From CAZXFG01 sp964640515 (GTDB lineage Bacteria > Patescibacteriota > Patescibacteriia > Magasanikbacterales > GWA2-37-8), in assembly GCA_964640515.1 (NCBI GenBank), contig CAZXFG010000002.1, positions 1 through 40,438 of the forward strand: 40,438 bases of DNA, read 5' to 3'. Below are positions 14,852 to 23,532 of this stretch, piece by piece. The notes under the pieces were generated by a model that did not search any database, had not been told where the DNA came from, and saw only the letters and a program-made list of their open reading frames with translations. How positions within the stretch are numbered: the stretch's first letter is position 1; every line of letters begins with the position of its first letter. Both the position numbers and the translations under genes were made by a program.

Positions 14852-17647
14852 CTACTTCATCTCCCCCCACCTCTTCCCGCTATGCACCTCAACCTTGATA
14901 GGCACGCGCAACTTCACCACTTTCTCCATAGTCTCTTTCAAAAGCGGGGTTAGCTTATTTTCCAACCCTTTTTTTACCTCAAACACCAACTCATCATGCA
15001 CTTGCAGAGTCATTCTGATTTCTCCTTTTTCATAAGGTTGCTTGGTCTCTTCGCTTCTCGCGATGACTTTTTTCACTTCAATCATGGCCATCTTTATCAA
15101 ATCCGCGGCCGTGCCCTGTACCGGATGATTAACCGCCATGCGTTCAGCCGCGGCCCGCAACTGATAATTGGCGGCTTTTAATTCCGGCAAATAGCGCCGG
15201 CGGCCAAATAAAGTTTCGCAATAACCTTCTTTTTTAGTGAACCCCAAGGTGCGATCAATGTATTTTTTGACCCCGGCGAACTCCTGAAAATATTTAGCGA
15301 TGAAATCTTTGGCCTCCCACTGGGGAATTTCGGCTCGCCAGCTCAAACCATAAGCCCCCATGCCGTAAAGGATGCCGAAATTAATTTCTTTGGCCGCCCG
15401 CCGCATCTCTTTGGTCACTTTATCCAAAGGCACGCCATTAATAGCCGCGGCCGTGGCCTGATGAATGTCTTCGTCTTTGGCAAAAATCTCCATCATCCGT
15501 TTATCTTCAGCCAGCGAGGCCACAATCCGCAATTCAATCTGCGAATAATCCGCGCTCACCAAAATATTACCGTCTTCAGCCACAAAAGCTTTGCGAATCT
15601 CCCGCCCCATCTCCGTGCGAATCGGGATATTCTGCAAATTGGGGTCGGAACTGGACAAACGACCGGTGGCTGTCACGGCCTGATTGAAACTAGTGTGAAT
15701 CCGTCCGGTTTTTTTGTTAATCAAAGCGGGCAACACATCAATGTAGGTGTTTTGCAGTTTGCTCAACTCGCGATGAATTTCTATCTCCTCAATAATCGGA
15801 TGAAGCCCGCGCATTTTTTCCAACTGCTCCGCGCCCGTGGATAATCCGGTTTTGCCTTTCTTGATTCCCTCCGCCGGAATATCTAATTTTTCAAATAAAA
15901 TTTCCCGCAACTGAAGCGGAGAGGAAATATTAAATTCCTGCCCGGCCATTTTATATATTTTTTGCGAAACTTTTTTTATTTCTTCCGCCGCTTCTTTGGA
16001 TAATTTAGCAAGCGCCCCCGTGTCCACGGCCACACCGTTTAATTCCATCTCCGCCAAGATGCCGATGAGCGGCATTTCCACTTTTTCAAACAATCCCTGG
16101 TCATCAATCTTTGCCAACTCTCCGCGCAACTTGGACACAGTTTGCGCCAATAGATACAGCTCTTCCGCCACTGCCTTGGCATCCAGGCCAAACAAACTGG
16201 TTTGATTATGTCCCGCCGGCAATTCCCTGCCCAGCTCTTTCAAAACCACGCTGGCCGGGTCGTGCGCGCGACTGCCCGGATTTAACAAATAGGAGGCGAC
16301 CATTATATCAAACAATTTATTTTTCACTGTCATTGCGAGCCCCGCAGGGGCGCGGCAATCTCCTGCTATTTTAGGGATTGCGGAGCCTGTCCCGAGACGA
16401 AGTGAGGGATCTCGTTTCTCGCAATGACAAGTTATGATTTTTATCAACTGCTTCAAATCATGCCCCGCCAATTCCAATTCTTTATCCTTAAAGACTCCCA
16501 GCAAGTCTTCCGTAAATTCGGCCGGCACCCAAAATCCGCGCCGGCCAATGACAAAAACCAAACCCTGCAAACGGGCGCTGAAAATATCCGTCCCGTCCAA
16601 CACCGCTTTACAGGCAAAATGTTTCGCCTCTCTGATTAAGCCGTCTATTTGCCCAACCGTCTCCTTAAATTTCACCTCCACAAAATTAAAATCTTCCGCC
16701 GGATGCTTTTTTGCCTTAGCCGTTTTTTCATCCGTTTCCAACCGGCTCGCGCTTTCCGCCTTCATCCCCGGCACTCTTTTTAAAAGAGAAGCGAACTCGT
16801 ATTCTTGAAAAATTTTAGCGATTTTTTCATGATCTATTTTCTTCAACTCGCAGTCTTCCATTTTAAAATTCATATCCGGCACTTTGTCGTCCAAGGTGGC
16901 TAATTCCTGGCTTAAAAAAGCGCTCTCTTTCCCGTCCTCCAATTTTTTAATCACCGATTCTCTGATGCCCAGCTTGGTTAATTTTTTCAAATCTTTATAT
17001 ATCTCTTCCAAACCGCCGGCTTTTTGAATCAACTCGGTCGCGGTCTTCTCGCCAATGCCCGGCACGCCGGGAATATTATCCGAAGCGTCGCCGCGCAAAG
17101 CTTTATAATCCAATACCCGCTCCGGCCCAAAACCAAATCTGTTCTTTACCATGGCCGAATCGTAAATCACCACATCGCTTAATCCTTTGCGCGAAGTATA
17201 GACCCGGACTTTTTCATTTACCAATTGCAGAGTATCCATGTCGCCGGTGACGATAAAAATTTCTCCGCCTCGAAACGGTTTTTTCTCCATTTTTTTCACA
17301 ATCGTGGCAATCACATCATCGGCTTCATAGCCCCTCTTCTCATAAACCGGAATGCCAAAAGCTTTCACCACTTCATGAACCAAAGGAATCTGATCATAAA
17401 GTTCTTGGTCCGCTTTCACCCGAGTGGCTTTGTATTTTTCATATTTAACATGCCTAAAAGTCCCGCCGGCCACATCAAAAGTCACGGCCACATGCGTGGG
17501 TTGCAAATCTTGCCAAACTTTTAACAGCATGGAAGTAAAGCCATAGACCGCGTTGACCATCTGTCCTTTTTTGGTGGTCAAAGGCGGTAAAGCGTGATAG
17601 GCGCGATGCACAATCGCGTTGCCATCAATTATTATTAACTTTGACAT
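14852..17647 (-). CDS. polA: DNA polymerase I with in-frame repeat insertion
   Basis: 931 residues. The 5' nuclease domain covers about 1-300 (DGNAIVHRAYHA, YEADDVIAT, GDASDNIPGVPGIGEKTA). The exonuclease-like middle domain lacks the DxE acids, as in Gram-positive PolA, so proofreading is probably absent. The polymerase domain has motif A (DYSQIELR), motif B (RRAAKEINFGILYGMG) and motif C (VHDE). Residues 407-440 (CHCEKRDPSLRL to AGLAMT) are encoded exactly by a 102-bp palindromic repeat inserted between helix LKQLIKII and KNKLFDIMVASYLL, a surface loop. It fills gaps and removes primers during repair and lagging-strand synthesis. It stands alone with its terminator at 14803. Confidence 0.96.
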   Translation of the reverse strand: MSKLIIIDGNAIVHRAYHALPPLTTKKGQMVNAVYGFTSMLLKVWQDLQPTHVAVTFDVAGGTFRHVKYEKYKATRVKADQELYDQIPLVHEVVKAFGIPVYEKRGYEADDVIATIVKKMEKKPFRGGEIFIVTGDMDTLQLVNEKVRVYTSRKGLSDVVIYDSAMVKNRFGFGPERVLDYKALRGDASDNIPGVPGIGEKTATELIQKAGGLEEIYKDLKKLTKLGIRESVIKKLEDGKESAFLSQELATLDDKVPDMNFKMEDCELKKIDHEKIAKIFQEYEFASLLKRVPGMKAESASRLETDEKTAKAKKHPAEDFNFVEVKFKETVGQIDGLIREAKHFACKAVLDGTDIFSARLQGLVFVIGRRGFWVPAEFTEDLLGVFKDKELELAGHDLKQLIKIITCHCEKRDPSLRLGTGSAIPKIAGDCRAPAGLAMTVKNKLFDIMVASYLLNPGSRAHDPASVVLKELGRELPAGHNQTSLFGLDAKAVAEELYLLAQTVSKLRGELAKIDDQGLFEKVEMPLIGILAEMELNGVAVDTGALAKLSKEAAEEIKKVSQKIYKMAGQEFNISSPLQLREILFEKLDIPAEGIKKGKTGLSTGAEQLEKMRGLHPIIEEIEIHRELSKLQNTYIDVLPALINKKTGRIHTSFNQAVTATGRLSSSDPNLQNIPIRTEMGREIRKAFVAEDGNILVSADYSQIELRIVASLAEDKRMMEIFAKDEDIHQATAAAINGVPLDKVTKEMRRAAKEINFGILYGMGAYGLSWRAEIPQWEAKDFIAKYFQEFAGVKKYIDRTLGFTKKEGYCETLFGRRRYLPELKAANYQLRAAAERMAVNHPVQGTAADLIKMAMIEVKKVIARSEETKQPYEKGEIRMTLQVHDELVFEVKKGLENKLTPLLKETMEKVVKLRVPIKVEVHSGKRWGEMK
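16328..16429 (-). repeat. 102-bp palindromic repeat inserted in frame in polA
   Basis: The ends TGTCATTGCGAG (16328-16339) and CTCGCAATGACA (16418-16429) are perfect 12-bp inverted repeats. Inside are further small dyads. The length is exactly 34 codons and it begins and ends on codon boundaries, with no stop in the coding frame. A related shorter unit lies at 26614-26657. The structure is that of a non-autonomous palindromic (MITE-like) element, comparable in behaviour to Rickettsia palindromic elements. Confidence 0.85.
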
Positions 17648-17711
17648 AATTTTTATCTCAATAATTTTACTTCAATATCTTACCTCTAAACATGGCTTTG
17701 GGCAAGAAAAA

Positions 17712-17738
17712 ATCCCTCCGACTTTATAACGGGGGGAT
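17712..17738 (-). terminator. Terminator after tRNA-Cys
   Basis: On the minus strand ATCCCCCCG pairs with CGGAGGGAT with one mismatch, followed by six T. Confidence 0.65.
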
Positions 17739-17746
17739 GGTTCTTG

Positions 17747-17819
17747 AGGCCACGATGGGATTCGCACCCATGCATAGCGGTTTTGCAGACCGCCGTGTTA
17801 ACTGCTTCACCACGTGGCC
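17747..17819 (-). tRNA. tRNA-Cys (anticodon GCA)
   Basis: 73 nt, no encoded CCA. Acceptor GGCCACG pairs with CGTGGCC and the discriminator is U73, the cysteine identity base. The anticodon stem GCGGT/ACCGC encloses loop CTGCAAA. The T arm is TGGGTGCGAATCCCA. It lies between the M23 hydrolase and polA, all on the minus strand. Confidence 0.95.
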
Positions 17820-17876
17820 ACTTTTATGGACAAATAATACCATCGGTAAACGCGAATGTCAAAATAAAAAGACCCC

Positions 17877-19190
17877 CTACCTCACATAACCCAGCGGGTT
17901 CACCAGAGTATTATTGACACGAATTTCAAAATGCAAGTGGATACCCGTGACCCCGCGCACATTGCCGGTTTTGCCCATTAAGGCAATGGACTGGCCAATC
18001 CCCACATAATCACCCACGGAAACGAGCAGGCGTGAATTATGGCCATAGACCGTTTTATAACCATCGCCATGATTCAAAATAATATAACAGCCATAACCGC
18101 CGTTCCATCCGCATTGCGATACTTCCACTGTTCCGGCCCTGGCCGCATAAATAGCCGACGCCATGGGGCCGGCGATATCAATGGCATGGTGTTGCCAATT
18201 ATAATATTGGGTTACGGTGCGGGCGGAGGAAGGCCAAACAAAACCATAGGCCCCGACCGCTTGACGCGAACTGGCCGGAGCGGCAATAGAGCCGACAGTC
18301 GGGCGGACCACGGGAGGCACATAGACATTGGGCTTAGCCCCGCCCGGGATCATAATTTCCTCGCCTATAATCAAATCCGTCCCGTCCTCTTTCAACTTAT
18401 TGAATTTGACGATCTCGTCTGCCTTGGCGCCATACAAAATCGCGATTTTGTTCAGAGTATCTCCTTTTTTAATTTTATGCGTGATACCGGAAGTGGGAGG
18501 AATCTTGAGTTTATTGCCCGGCCTGATTACGCTTTGCAAGCTCAAATTGTTAGCCCACAAAACAGTGGCCACGGAAATATCAAACTGATAAGCGATAGTG
18601 CTTAAAGAATCCCCCGGTTCCACTATATATTCCACGGTTTTATTTCGCACCCCGCTAATCACCGCGCCGGGCATGATATATGGTTTATTGATTGCCAAAC
18701 CACCGGGAGCTATAGCCGCTAAATCCTGCCCGGCCGAGTAGAGTTGGCGTTGGGGAACAGCGTAAATATCCGTGCTGACCACTCCTTCTTTCCAAGAGGG
18801 AGCTACCTGTTCTGAAACCGGCGGTTCGGCTACCACTTCCTCCAATGCGTAATCTTCAGAAGGAACAGATAGCGCGTAAGCAAGAGTATTCCGGCCGACC
18901 GTGTAAGAATCCTGTCTTTTGGATAATACGGTCTGGGGCAAAGCCACTAAAAAAAGGGCTAGAAAAATGACCACTTGCAGATTACGGCGTTGTAAAATCC
19001 AATTATCAGGCCTCGTCAATCCGTGCCTTTTCAAAAAATAATTCAACTTATAATTGATAAAAGCTCCAAAACGCCAAAAAGGGCTGGCCAATCCGCCCAA
19101 GACAAAAAATAGGCCCCGGCCGACCCACCAAAAAAAACGCTTTCCATACATCAAAACCCGCAGAAATTTTAACAGCAAGTTATATTTCAT
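17877..19190 (-). CDS. LysM and M23 peptidase envelope hydrolase
   Basis: 437 residues. An N-terminal basic/aromatic segment and a membrane helix (LQVVIFLALFLVALPQTVL) anchor it. Two LysM domains follow (about 188-232, VEYIVEPGDSLSTIAYQFD; about 236-282, THKIKKGDTLNKIAILYGA). The M23 metallopeptidase domain (about 325-437) has the zinc ligands in HHAIDIAG and HLHFEI, with a Gly/Tyr loop (GWNGGYGCYIILNHG) between. All expected ligands are present, so the enzyme should cut peptidoglycan cross-bridges (or act as an amidase activator, like NlpD). Its promoter overlaps that of hppA on the other strand. Confidence 0.92.
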   Translation of the reverse strand: MKYNLLLKFLRVLMYGKRFFWWVGRGLFFVLGGLASPFWRFGAFINYKLNYFLKRHGLTRPDNWILQRRNLQVVIFLALFLVALPQTVLSKRQDSYTVGRNTLAYALSVPSEDYALEEVVAEPPVSEQVAPSWKEGVVSTDIYAVPQRQLYSAGQDLAAIAPGGLAINKPYIMPGAVISGVRNKTVEYIVEPGDSLSTIAYQFDISVATVLWANNLSLQSVIRPGNKLKIPPTSGITHKIKKGDTLNKIAILYGAKADEIVKFNKLKEDGTDLIIGEEIMIPGGAKPNVYVPPVVRPTVGSIAAPASSRQAVGAYGFVWPSSARTVTQYYNWQHHAIDIAGPMASAIYAARAGTVEVSQCGWNGGYGCYIILNHGDGYKTVYGHNSRLLVSVGDYVGIGQSIALMGKTGNVRGVTGIHLHFEIRVNNTLVNPLGYVR

Positions 19191-19193
19191 AGC

Positions 19194-19237
19194 TTGACTT
19201 CCGGTCTATCTTACCATAAAATAGGAGCAAAAATCAA
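19194..19237. promoter_or_regulatory. Overlapping divergent promoters of hppA and the M23 gene
   Basis: Plus strand: TTGACT (19194-19199), 17 bp, TAAAAT (19217-19222) for hppA. Minus strand: TTGATT (19237-19232), 18 bp, TAAGAT (19213-19208) with TGG for the hydrolase. The two polymerase footprints overlap almost completely, so the genes should compete for transcription. Confidence 0.6.
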
Positions 19238-19272
19238 CCTACCTTTAATTTATTCTTAATTCGTCCAATTCT

Positions 19273-21261
19273 ATGACGACAGTCCTTTGGGGAGCCATTT
19301 TACCGGCCCTACTGGCCGTAATCTATGGTATCATCTTAATTCGCTGGATTAACAAGCAACCGGCTGGCGATGAACGCATGCAGGCCATTGCCCGCGCCAT
19401 TCAAGACGGGGCTAAGGCCTATTTATTACGCCAATACAAAACGATTGCCGTGGTAGCAATTGTGGTTTTTTTCTTAATCGGTTGGTTTATTGATTGGGTG
19501 ACGGCTTTTGGCTTCTTGACTGGCGCTATTTTCTCCGGTCTAGCCGGCGCCATTGGCATGACAATATCTGTCCGCTCTAATGTGCGCACTGCTGAAGCGG
19601 CTAAAAAGGGTTTTAAGGAAGCTCTAAATGTGGCGGTCCGGGGCGGTTCTATTACCGGAATGCTGGTGGCTGGTCTGGGTCTTTTGAGTGTGGCCGGTTT
19701 TTACTATATTACTCATGATATCTCCGCTCTGATCGGCCTGGGTTTTGGCGGAAGTTTGATTTCAGTCTTTGCTCGCATTGGCGGCGGTATTTTTACCAAG
19801 GCCGCTGATGTGGGCGCTGATCTGGTGGGCAAAGTAGAAAAAGGCATTCCTGAAGATGACCCGCGCAACCCGGCGGTTATTGCCGACAATGTGGGAGATA
19901 ATGTGGGGGACTGCGCCGGCATGGCCGCTGACTTGTTTGAGACCTACGCTATTACCGCTCTGGCCGCCATGATATTAGGTTCACTGCTAATTCCGGGCAA
20001 TGAAAAAGTTTTGGTTTATCCTTTGCTCTTGGGCGGCATTTCTATTATCGCTTCCATTCTAGGCATTTTCTTCATCCGTTTGGGGAAAACTAAAAATGTC
20101 ATGAACGCGCTATATAAAGGATTGGCGGCCGCCGGCTTCCTGGCCCTCATTGGATTTTATCCGGCCACCCGCTGGCTGATTAGCGGGTTAGACGGTTACA
20201 GCGTGAACAAAATATATCTGACCGCGGTGATTGGCTTGATTTTAACGGCGGCCATGGTTTGGATTACAGAGTATTACACCTCGCAAAAATATAAACCGGT
20301 AAAAGATATTGCCAAGGCCTCCACTACCGGTCATGGCACTAATATCATCACCGGATTAGCCGTCTCCATGAAATCCACGGCTTTGCCGGTACTCTGCATT
20401 ATGGCCGCTATCTTAGCTTGTTATTGGCTGGCTGGTTTGTATGGCATCGCTATCGCGGCCGTGAGCATGCTCTCTCTGACCGGAATTATCGTGACTATTG
20501 ATGCTTATGGTCCAATCACTGATAATGCCGGCGGTATCGCGGAAATGGCAAACTTGCCAAAAGAAGTGCGCGATATTACCGACCCTCTGGATTCTGTGGG
20601 CAATACCACTAAAGCTGTCACTAAAGGTTACGCGATCGCTTCGGCGGCTTTAGCGTCATTGGTCTTGTTTGCTGATTTCACCCACAAACTCCCTGATACC
20701 GTAAAATTTTTGTTAAATGACCCCAAAGTACTGGTTGGATTATTTATCGGCGGTCTTTTGCCTTATCTATTCGGCTCCATGCTGATGGAATCCGTGGGTA
20801 AAGTGGCCGGAAGCGTGGTAGAAGAAGTGCGCCGACAATTTAAAGAAATTTCCGGTATTATGGAAGGCGCCAATAAACCGGATTATGGCAAGGCAGTGGA
20901 TATTGTAACCAAGGGCGCTATCGGACAGATGATTGTCCCCTCTATGCTCCCAATCTTCGCTCCAATTCTTGTGGGCTGGTTATTAGGCGTGGAAGCTTTA
21001 GGTGGAATGTTGCTCGGCACCATCATCACCGGCATTTTCGTGGCTATTTCCATGACTACCGGCGGCGGGGCTTGGGATAATGCTAAAAAATATATTGAAG
21101 AAGGAAATTACGGCGGCAAAGGTTCCTTTGCCCACCAAGCCGCAATTACCGGAGACACAGTCGGCGACCCATACAAGGACACGGCCGGCCCGGCCATCAA
21201 CCCGATGATTAAAGTGGCGAATATCGTTGCCTTGTTGATTGTGGGATTGTTGATAAAGTAA
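19273..21261 (+). CDS. hppA: Membrane-bound proton-translocating pyrophosphatase
   Basis: 662 residues, about 15-16 membrane helices. The catalytic signature DVGADLVGKVEKGIPEDDPR is followed by NPAVIADNVGDNVGDCAGM, and a second acidic cluster occurs near the C-terminus (GDTVGDPYKDTAGPAINP). The segment GNTTKAVTKG has Lys where potassium-dependent enzymes have Ala, so this should be a potassium-independent proton pump. It hydrolyses pyrophosphate and pumps protons across the cytoplasmic membrane, useful in a fermentative cell without a full respiratory chain. No Shine-Dalgarno precedes the ATG. A strong terminator follows. Confidence 0.96.
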   Translation: MTTVLWGAILPALLAVIYGIILIRWINKQPAGDERMQAIARAIQDGAKAYLLRQYKTIAVVAIVVFFLIGWFIDWVTAFGFLTGAIFSGLAGAIGMTISVRSNVRTAEAAKKGFKEALNVAVRGGSITGMLVAGLGLLSVAGFYYITHDISALIGLGFGGSLISVFARIGGGIFTKAADVGADLVGKVEKGIPEDDPRNPAVIADNVGDNVGDCAGMAADLFETYAITALAAMILGSLLIPGNEKVLVYPLLLGGISIIASILGIFFIRLGKTKNVMNALYKGLAAAGFLALIGFYPATRWLISGLDGYSVNKIYLTAVIGLILTAAMVWITEYYTSQKYKPVKDIAKASTTGHGTNIITGLAVSMKSTALPVLCIMAAILACYWLAGLYGIAIAAVSMLSLTGIIVTIDAYGPITDNAGGIAEMANLPKEVRDITDPLDSVGNTTKAVTKGYAIASAALASLVLFADFTHKLPDTVKFLLNDPKVLVGLFIGGLLPYLFGSMLMESVGKVAGSVVEEVRRQFKEISGIMEGANKPDYGKAVDIVTKGAIGQMIVPSMLPIFAPILVGWLLGVEALGGMLLGTIITGIFVAISMTTGGGAWDNAKKYIEEGNYGGKGSFAHQAAITGDTVGDPYKDTAGPAINPMIKVANIVALLIVGLLIK

Positions 21262-21273
21262 AAAATATTTTTT

Positions 21274-21303
21274 AAAGACTCCGGTGTACGCCGGAGTCTT
21301 TTT
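21274..21303 (+). terminator. Terminator after hppA
   Basis: AAAGACTCCGG and CCGGAGTCTTT form an 11-bp perfect stem on a six-base loop, followed by T residues. Confidence 0.9.
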
Positions 21304-21308
21304 GTTGC

Positions 21309-21367
21309 TTGACAACTATTTTTTTCATGATATACTTGTATTACAAACATAATATATTGTATTACAA
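21309..21367 (+). promoter_or_regulatory. Promoter and twin operators of the RHH/RelE pair
   Basis: TTGACA (21309-21314), 16 bp, TATACT (21331-21336). Two copies of TTGTATTACAA lie at 21336-21346 and 21357-21367, exactly 21 bp apart (two helical turns), each a 5-bp dyad around one base. They overlap the -10 and the start site, as expected for binding of RHH antitoxin dimers. Confidence 0.75.
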
Positions 21368-21372
21368 ATCAT

Positions 21373-21588
21373 ATGCGTCAAATTTTGAATATTTCTCTAC
21401 CCGCCCAAATGGCCACCTTAGTAAAACAAGAACTAAAGAATGGCGAGTACGCTAGCACTAGCGAGTTTTTCCGCTGTCTACTCCGAGGATGGATGGAAGA
21501 ACGGGCATTGATAGAACTTAATAAAGGCCGTAAGGAAATAATATTAGGCCGAGCTAAGAAACTTCGTTCTCTCAAAGATTTGCGGTAA
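21373..21588 (+). CDS. Ribbon-helix-helix antitoxin (ParD-like)
   Basis: 71 residues. The N-terminal strand RQILNISLPAQMATLV and the following ASTSEFFRCLLRGWMEERAL helices match the ParD/CopG ribbon-helix-helix family. The basic C-terminal tail (GRAKKLRSLKDLR) would wrap the toxin. It is followed after 18 nt by a RelE-type toxin and preceded by two operator-like palindromes, so it is the antitoxin and autorepressor of a type II system. Confidence 0.85.
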   Translation: MRQILNISLPAQMATLVKQELKNGEYASTSEFFRCLLRGWMEERALIELNKGRKEIILGRAKKLRSLKDLR

Positions 21589-21606
21589 AATATCTTTAAG
21601 GAGGGT

Positions 21607-21864
21607 ATGGATATTTTTTATACAACCAAATTTTCCAGAGAATATAAAAAGCTACCAGAACAGATTAAAAATATAGCCGAAAAACAAGAACAGATTTTTC
21701 GGCAAAACCCTTTTTCTCCTGTTCTGAAGACGCATAAATTGGGAGGTAAATTAAAAAAGTTCTGGTCTTTCTCTATAGGATATAAGTACAGAATAATATT
21801 TGAATTCGGTAAGAATGAAACTGTAAATTTTTTATTAATTGGCACACACGAAATATACCAATAA
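21607..21864 (+). CDS. RelE/ParE-family toxin
   Basis: 85 residues. DIFYTTKFSREYKKLPEQIK is the usual RelE-superfamily start; the middle has KLGGKLKKFWSFSIGYKYRI with the conserved Arg/Tyr, and the end VNFLLIGTHEIYQ carries the terminal His-x-x-Tyr pattern of RelE-type mRNA interferases. A strong AAGGAGG lies directly before the ATG. The likely action is ribosome-dependent mRNA cleavage; a ParE-like gyrase target cannot be excluded from sequence alone. Confidence 0.85.
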   Translation: MDIFYTTKFSREYKKLPEQIKNIAEKQEQIFRQNPFSPVLKTHKLGGKLKKFWSFSIGYKYRIIFEFGKNETVNFLLIGTHEIYQ

Positions 21865-21868
21865 AATT

Positions 21869-22000
21869 ATGTGCTATAGCAAAGAAGTACAACTTACCAC
21901 TTCCATCTTGGCTCTGTTGGCCTCGTTTCTTATCCTCATTTTTTTAATTTCCTCGCTTCCTTTCTTCCAGTGTCTAACCTGGAAATTTATTTGGCCTTAA
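21869..22000 (+). pseudogene. Possible N-terminal remnant of an MCYS-type membrane protein
   Basis: A 43-codon frame starts MCYSKEVQLTTSILALLASF, has one membrane helix and ends in TAA. The MCYS/MCFS start plus helix resembles the beginning of a larger polytopic family (DUF6629-like), so this may be a truncated relic. No promoter of its own is seen, and it could also be a real small membrane peptide translated from the toxin-antitoxin mRNA. Confidence 0.35.
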
Positions 22001-22017
22001 TTTTTACCGGGCCATAG

Positions 22018-22046
22018 TTGACATTTCTCTCAATTTAAAGTAAAAT
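22018..22046 (+). promoter_or_regulatory. tig promoter upstream of element A
   Basis: TTGACA (22018-22023), a 17-bp spacer and TAAAAT (22041-22046). Transcription should start near 22053, placing the whole palindromic element A in the leader of trigger factor. Confidence 0.75.
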
Positions 22047-22067
22047 CACCCTTGTTTTATCCATACC

Positions 22068-22187
22068 TAGGATATGTAGATTTGGTAATTTTCTCGCTTT
22101 CCTCGGCCGCCAAGGCCCCCGCCTAGGCGGGTGAAAAGCCTGTGGGCTGCATAACCCGCTCAAAAAATACCAAATCTACATATCCTA
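22068..22187 (+). repeat. Three-stem palindromic element, copy A (tig leader)
   Basis: Outer arms 22068-22087 and 22168-22187 are perfect 20-bp inverted repeats. Inside, on the gene-sense strand, are the conserved strands TCGCTTTCCTCG (22094-22105) and CATAACCCGCTC (22150-22161). They flank stem P3 (GGCC-GCCAA-GGCC) and a variable region that here holds the extra palindrome CCCGCCTAGGCGGG (22118-22131). It ends 13 nt before the tig ATG. Copies B and C share the core but not the outer arms. Confidence 0.85.
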
Positions 22188-22200
22188 AATTTAATATTTT

Positions 22201-23511
22201 ATGCAATACGAAGCCAAAAAATTGGAAAAAGCCCAAATAGAGCTAAAAGTAACTGTTTTGCCGGCTGATTACGAAAAAAACCTGCAAAACGCGGCCCAGA
22301 GACTGTCCGAAAGAGCGGCCATCAAAGGCTTTCGCCCGGGAAAAGCCCCCTATAATATTGTTAAGGAACAATTGGGTGAGCTGAAAATCATGGAAGAAGC
22401 TCTGGAATCCATCGTCCAGGGCAGTTTTTACGAGGCCGTACAAAAAGAAAAGCTGGAAACCATAGGCATGCCCCAGATTACCATTGAAAAAATGGCTCCG
22501 GGCAATGAATTGGCATACAAAGCCGTAGTCGCTCTGTTGCCACAAGTCAAACTTCCGGATCTGACCACTATCAAAGTAGAATATAAGGAAGTAAAAGTGG
22601 AAAAAGCCCAAGCTGACGAGGTTTTGGAAAATTTGAAAAAAATGCAACGCCGAGAAAGTTTAAAAGCTGAAGGCGCCACCAAAGATGACAAAATAGTGAT
22701 TGATATGGATATGTTTGTGGACAAAGTGCCGATGGAAGGCGGACAGGCCAAAGACCATCAGGTATATATGAGTGAGGACCACTATATTCCCGGCCTTACC
22801 GAACAATTATTGGGCTTGAAAAAAGATGATGCTAAAGATTTTACCCTTAAATTTCCCAAAGAACATTACCAAAAACATTTTGCCGGCAAAGATGTGGATT
22901 TTAAAATTAAAGTGAAGGATGTTTTTGCTTTGAGCTATCCGGAATTGGACGAGACTTTTGCCAAGAGTCTTGGTCAGGAAAGTATGGAGAAATTACATGA
23001 GCTTTTACAACACAATTTATTACATGAGGCCGAACACAAAGAAGAACAACGAGTGGAAATCGCCATTTTGGAACAAATGGTGGAGAAAAGCACTTTTGAC
23101 GAAATACCGGAAGTGCTGGTCAATTCGGAAAAAAGAAAAATGTTTTATGAATTAAAACATAATTTGGATCAACACGGCGTAAGCATGGAACAATATTTGA
23201 AAGATTTGAAAAAAACCGAAGACCAAATCTTCGCTGACTTCACCGAACAGGCGACTAAACGCGCCAAATCCGCTCTTATCTCCCGCCAAGTGGCTCTGGA
23301 AAATAAAATTACGGTAGAACCGACGGAAATAGACGCGGAAATAAAAATGATTAGAGAATCCTACCCTGAAAATCAGACCGTGGAAGAAAATCTGAAAAAA
23401 CCGGAGGTGCTGGAAACTCTCGCCTCTACCATCCAAAACCGAAAGGTGATACAATTTTTGAAAGAAAAACTCGGTGTCAAAACGCACAAGTGTGAACATG
23501 GCCACAAGTAA
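22201..23511 (+). CDS. tig: Trigger factor
   Basis: 436 residues, normal length. The N-terminal ribosome-binding domain carries GFRPGKAP; the FKBP-type peptidyl-prolyl isomerase domain lies about 150-245 (DDKIVIDMDMFVD, then the GLTEQLLGLKKDD part); the C-terminal helical cradle ends with a His-rich tail (KTHKCEHGHK). It docks at the ribosomal exit tunnel and shields nascent chains. There is no Shine-Dalgarno; instead a large hairpin element ends 13 nt before the ATG, which suggests leader control of translation. Confidence 0.96.
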   Translation: MQYEAKKLEKAQIELKVTVLPADYEKNLQNAAQRLSERAAIKGFRPGKAPYNIVKEQLGELKIMEEALESIVQGSFYEAVQKEKLETIGMPQITIEKMAPGNELAYKAVVALLPQVKLPDLTTIKVEYKEVKVEKAQADEVLENLKKMQRRESLKAEGATKDDKIVIDMDMFVDKVPMEGGQAKDHQVYMSEDHYIPGLTEQLLGLKKDDAKDFTLKFPKEHYQKHFAGKDVDFKIKVKDVFALSYPELDETFAKSLGQESMEKLHELLQHNLLHEAEHKEEQRVEIAILEQMVEKSTFDEIPEVLVNSEKRKMFYELKHNLDQHGVSMEQYLKDLKKTEDQIFADFTEQATKRAKSALISRQVALENKITVEPTEIDAEIKMIRESYPENQTVEENLKKPEVLETLASTIQNRKVIQFLKEKLGVKTHKCEHGHK

Positions 23512-23532
23512 ACCACCCGGGAGGAACAGGTC

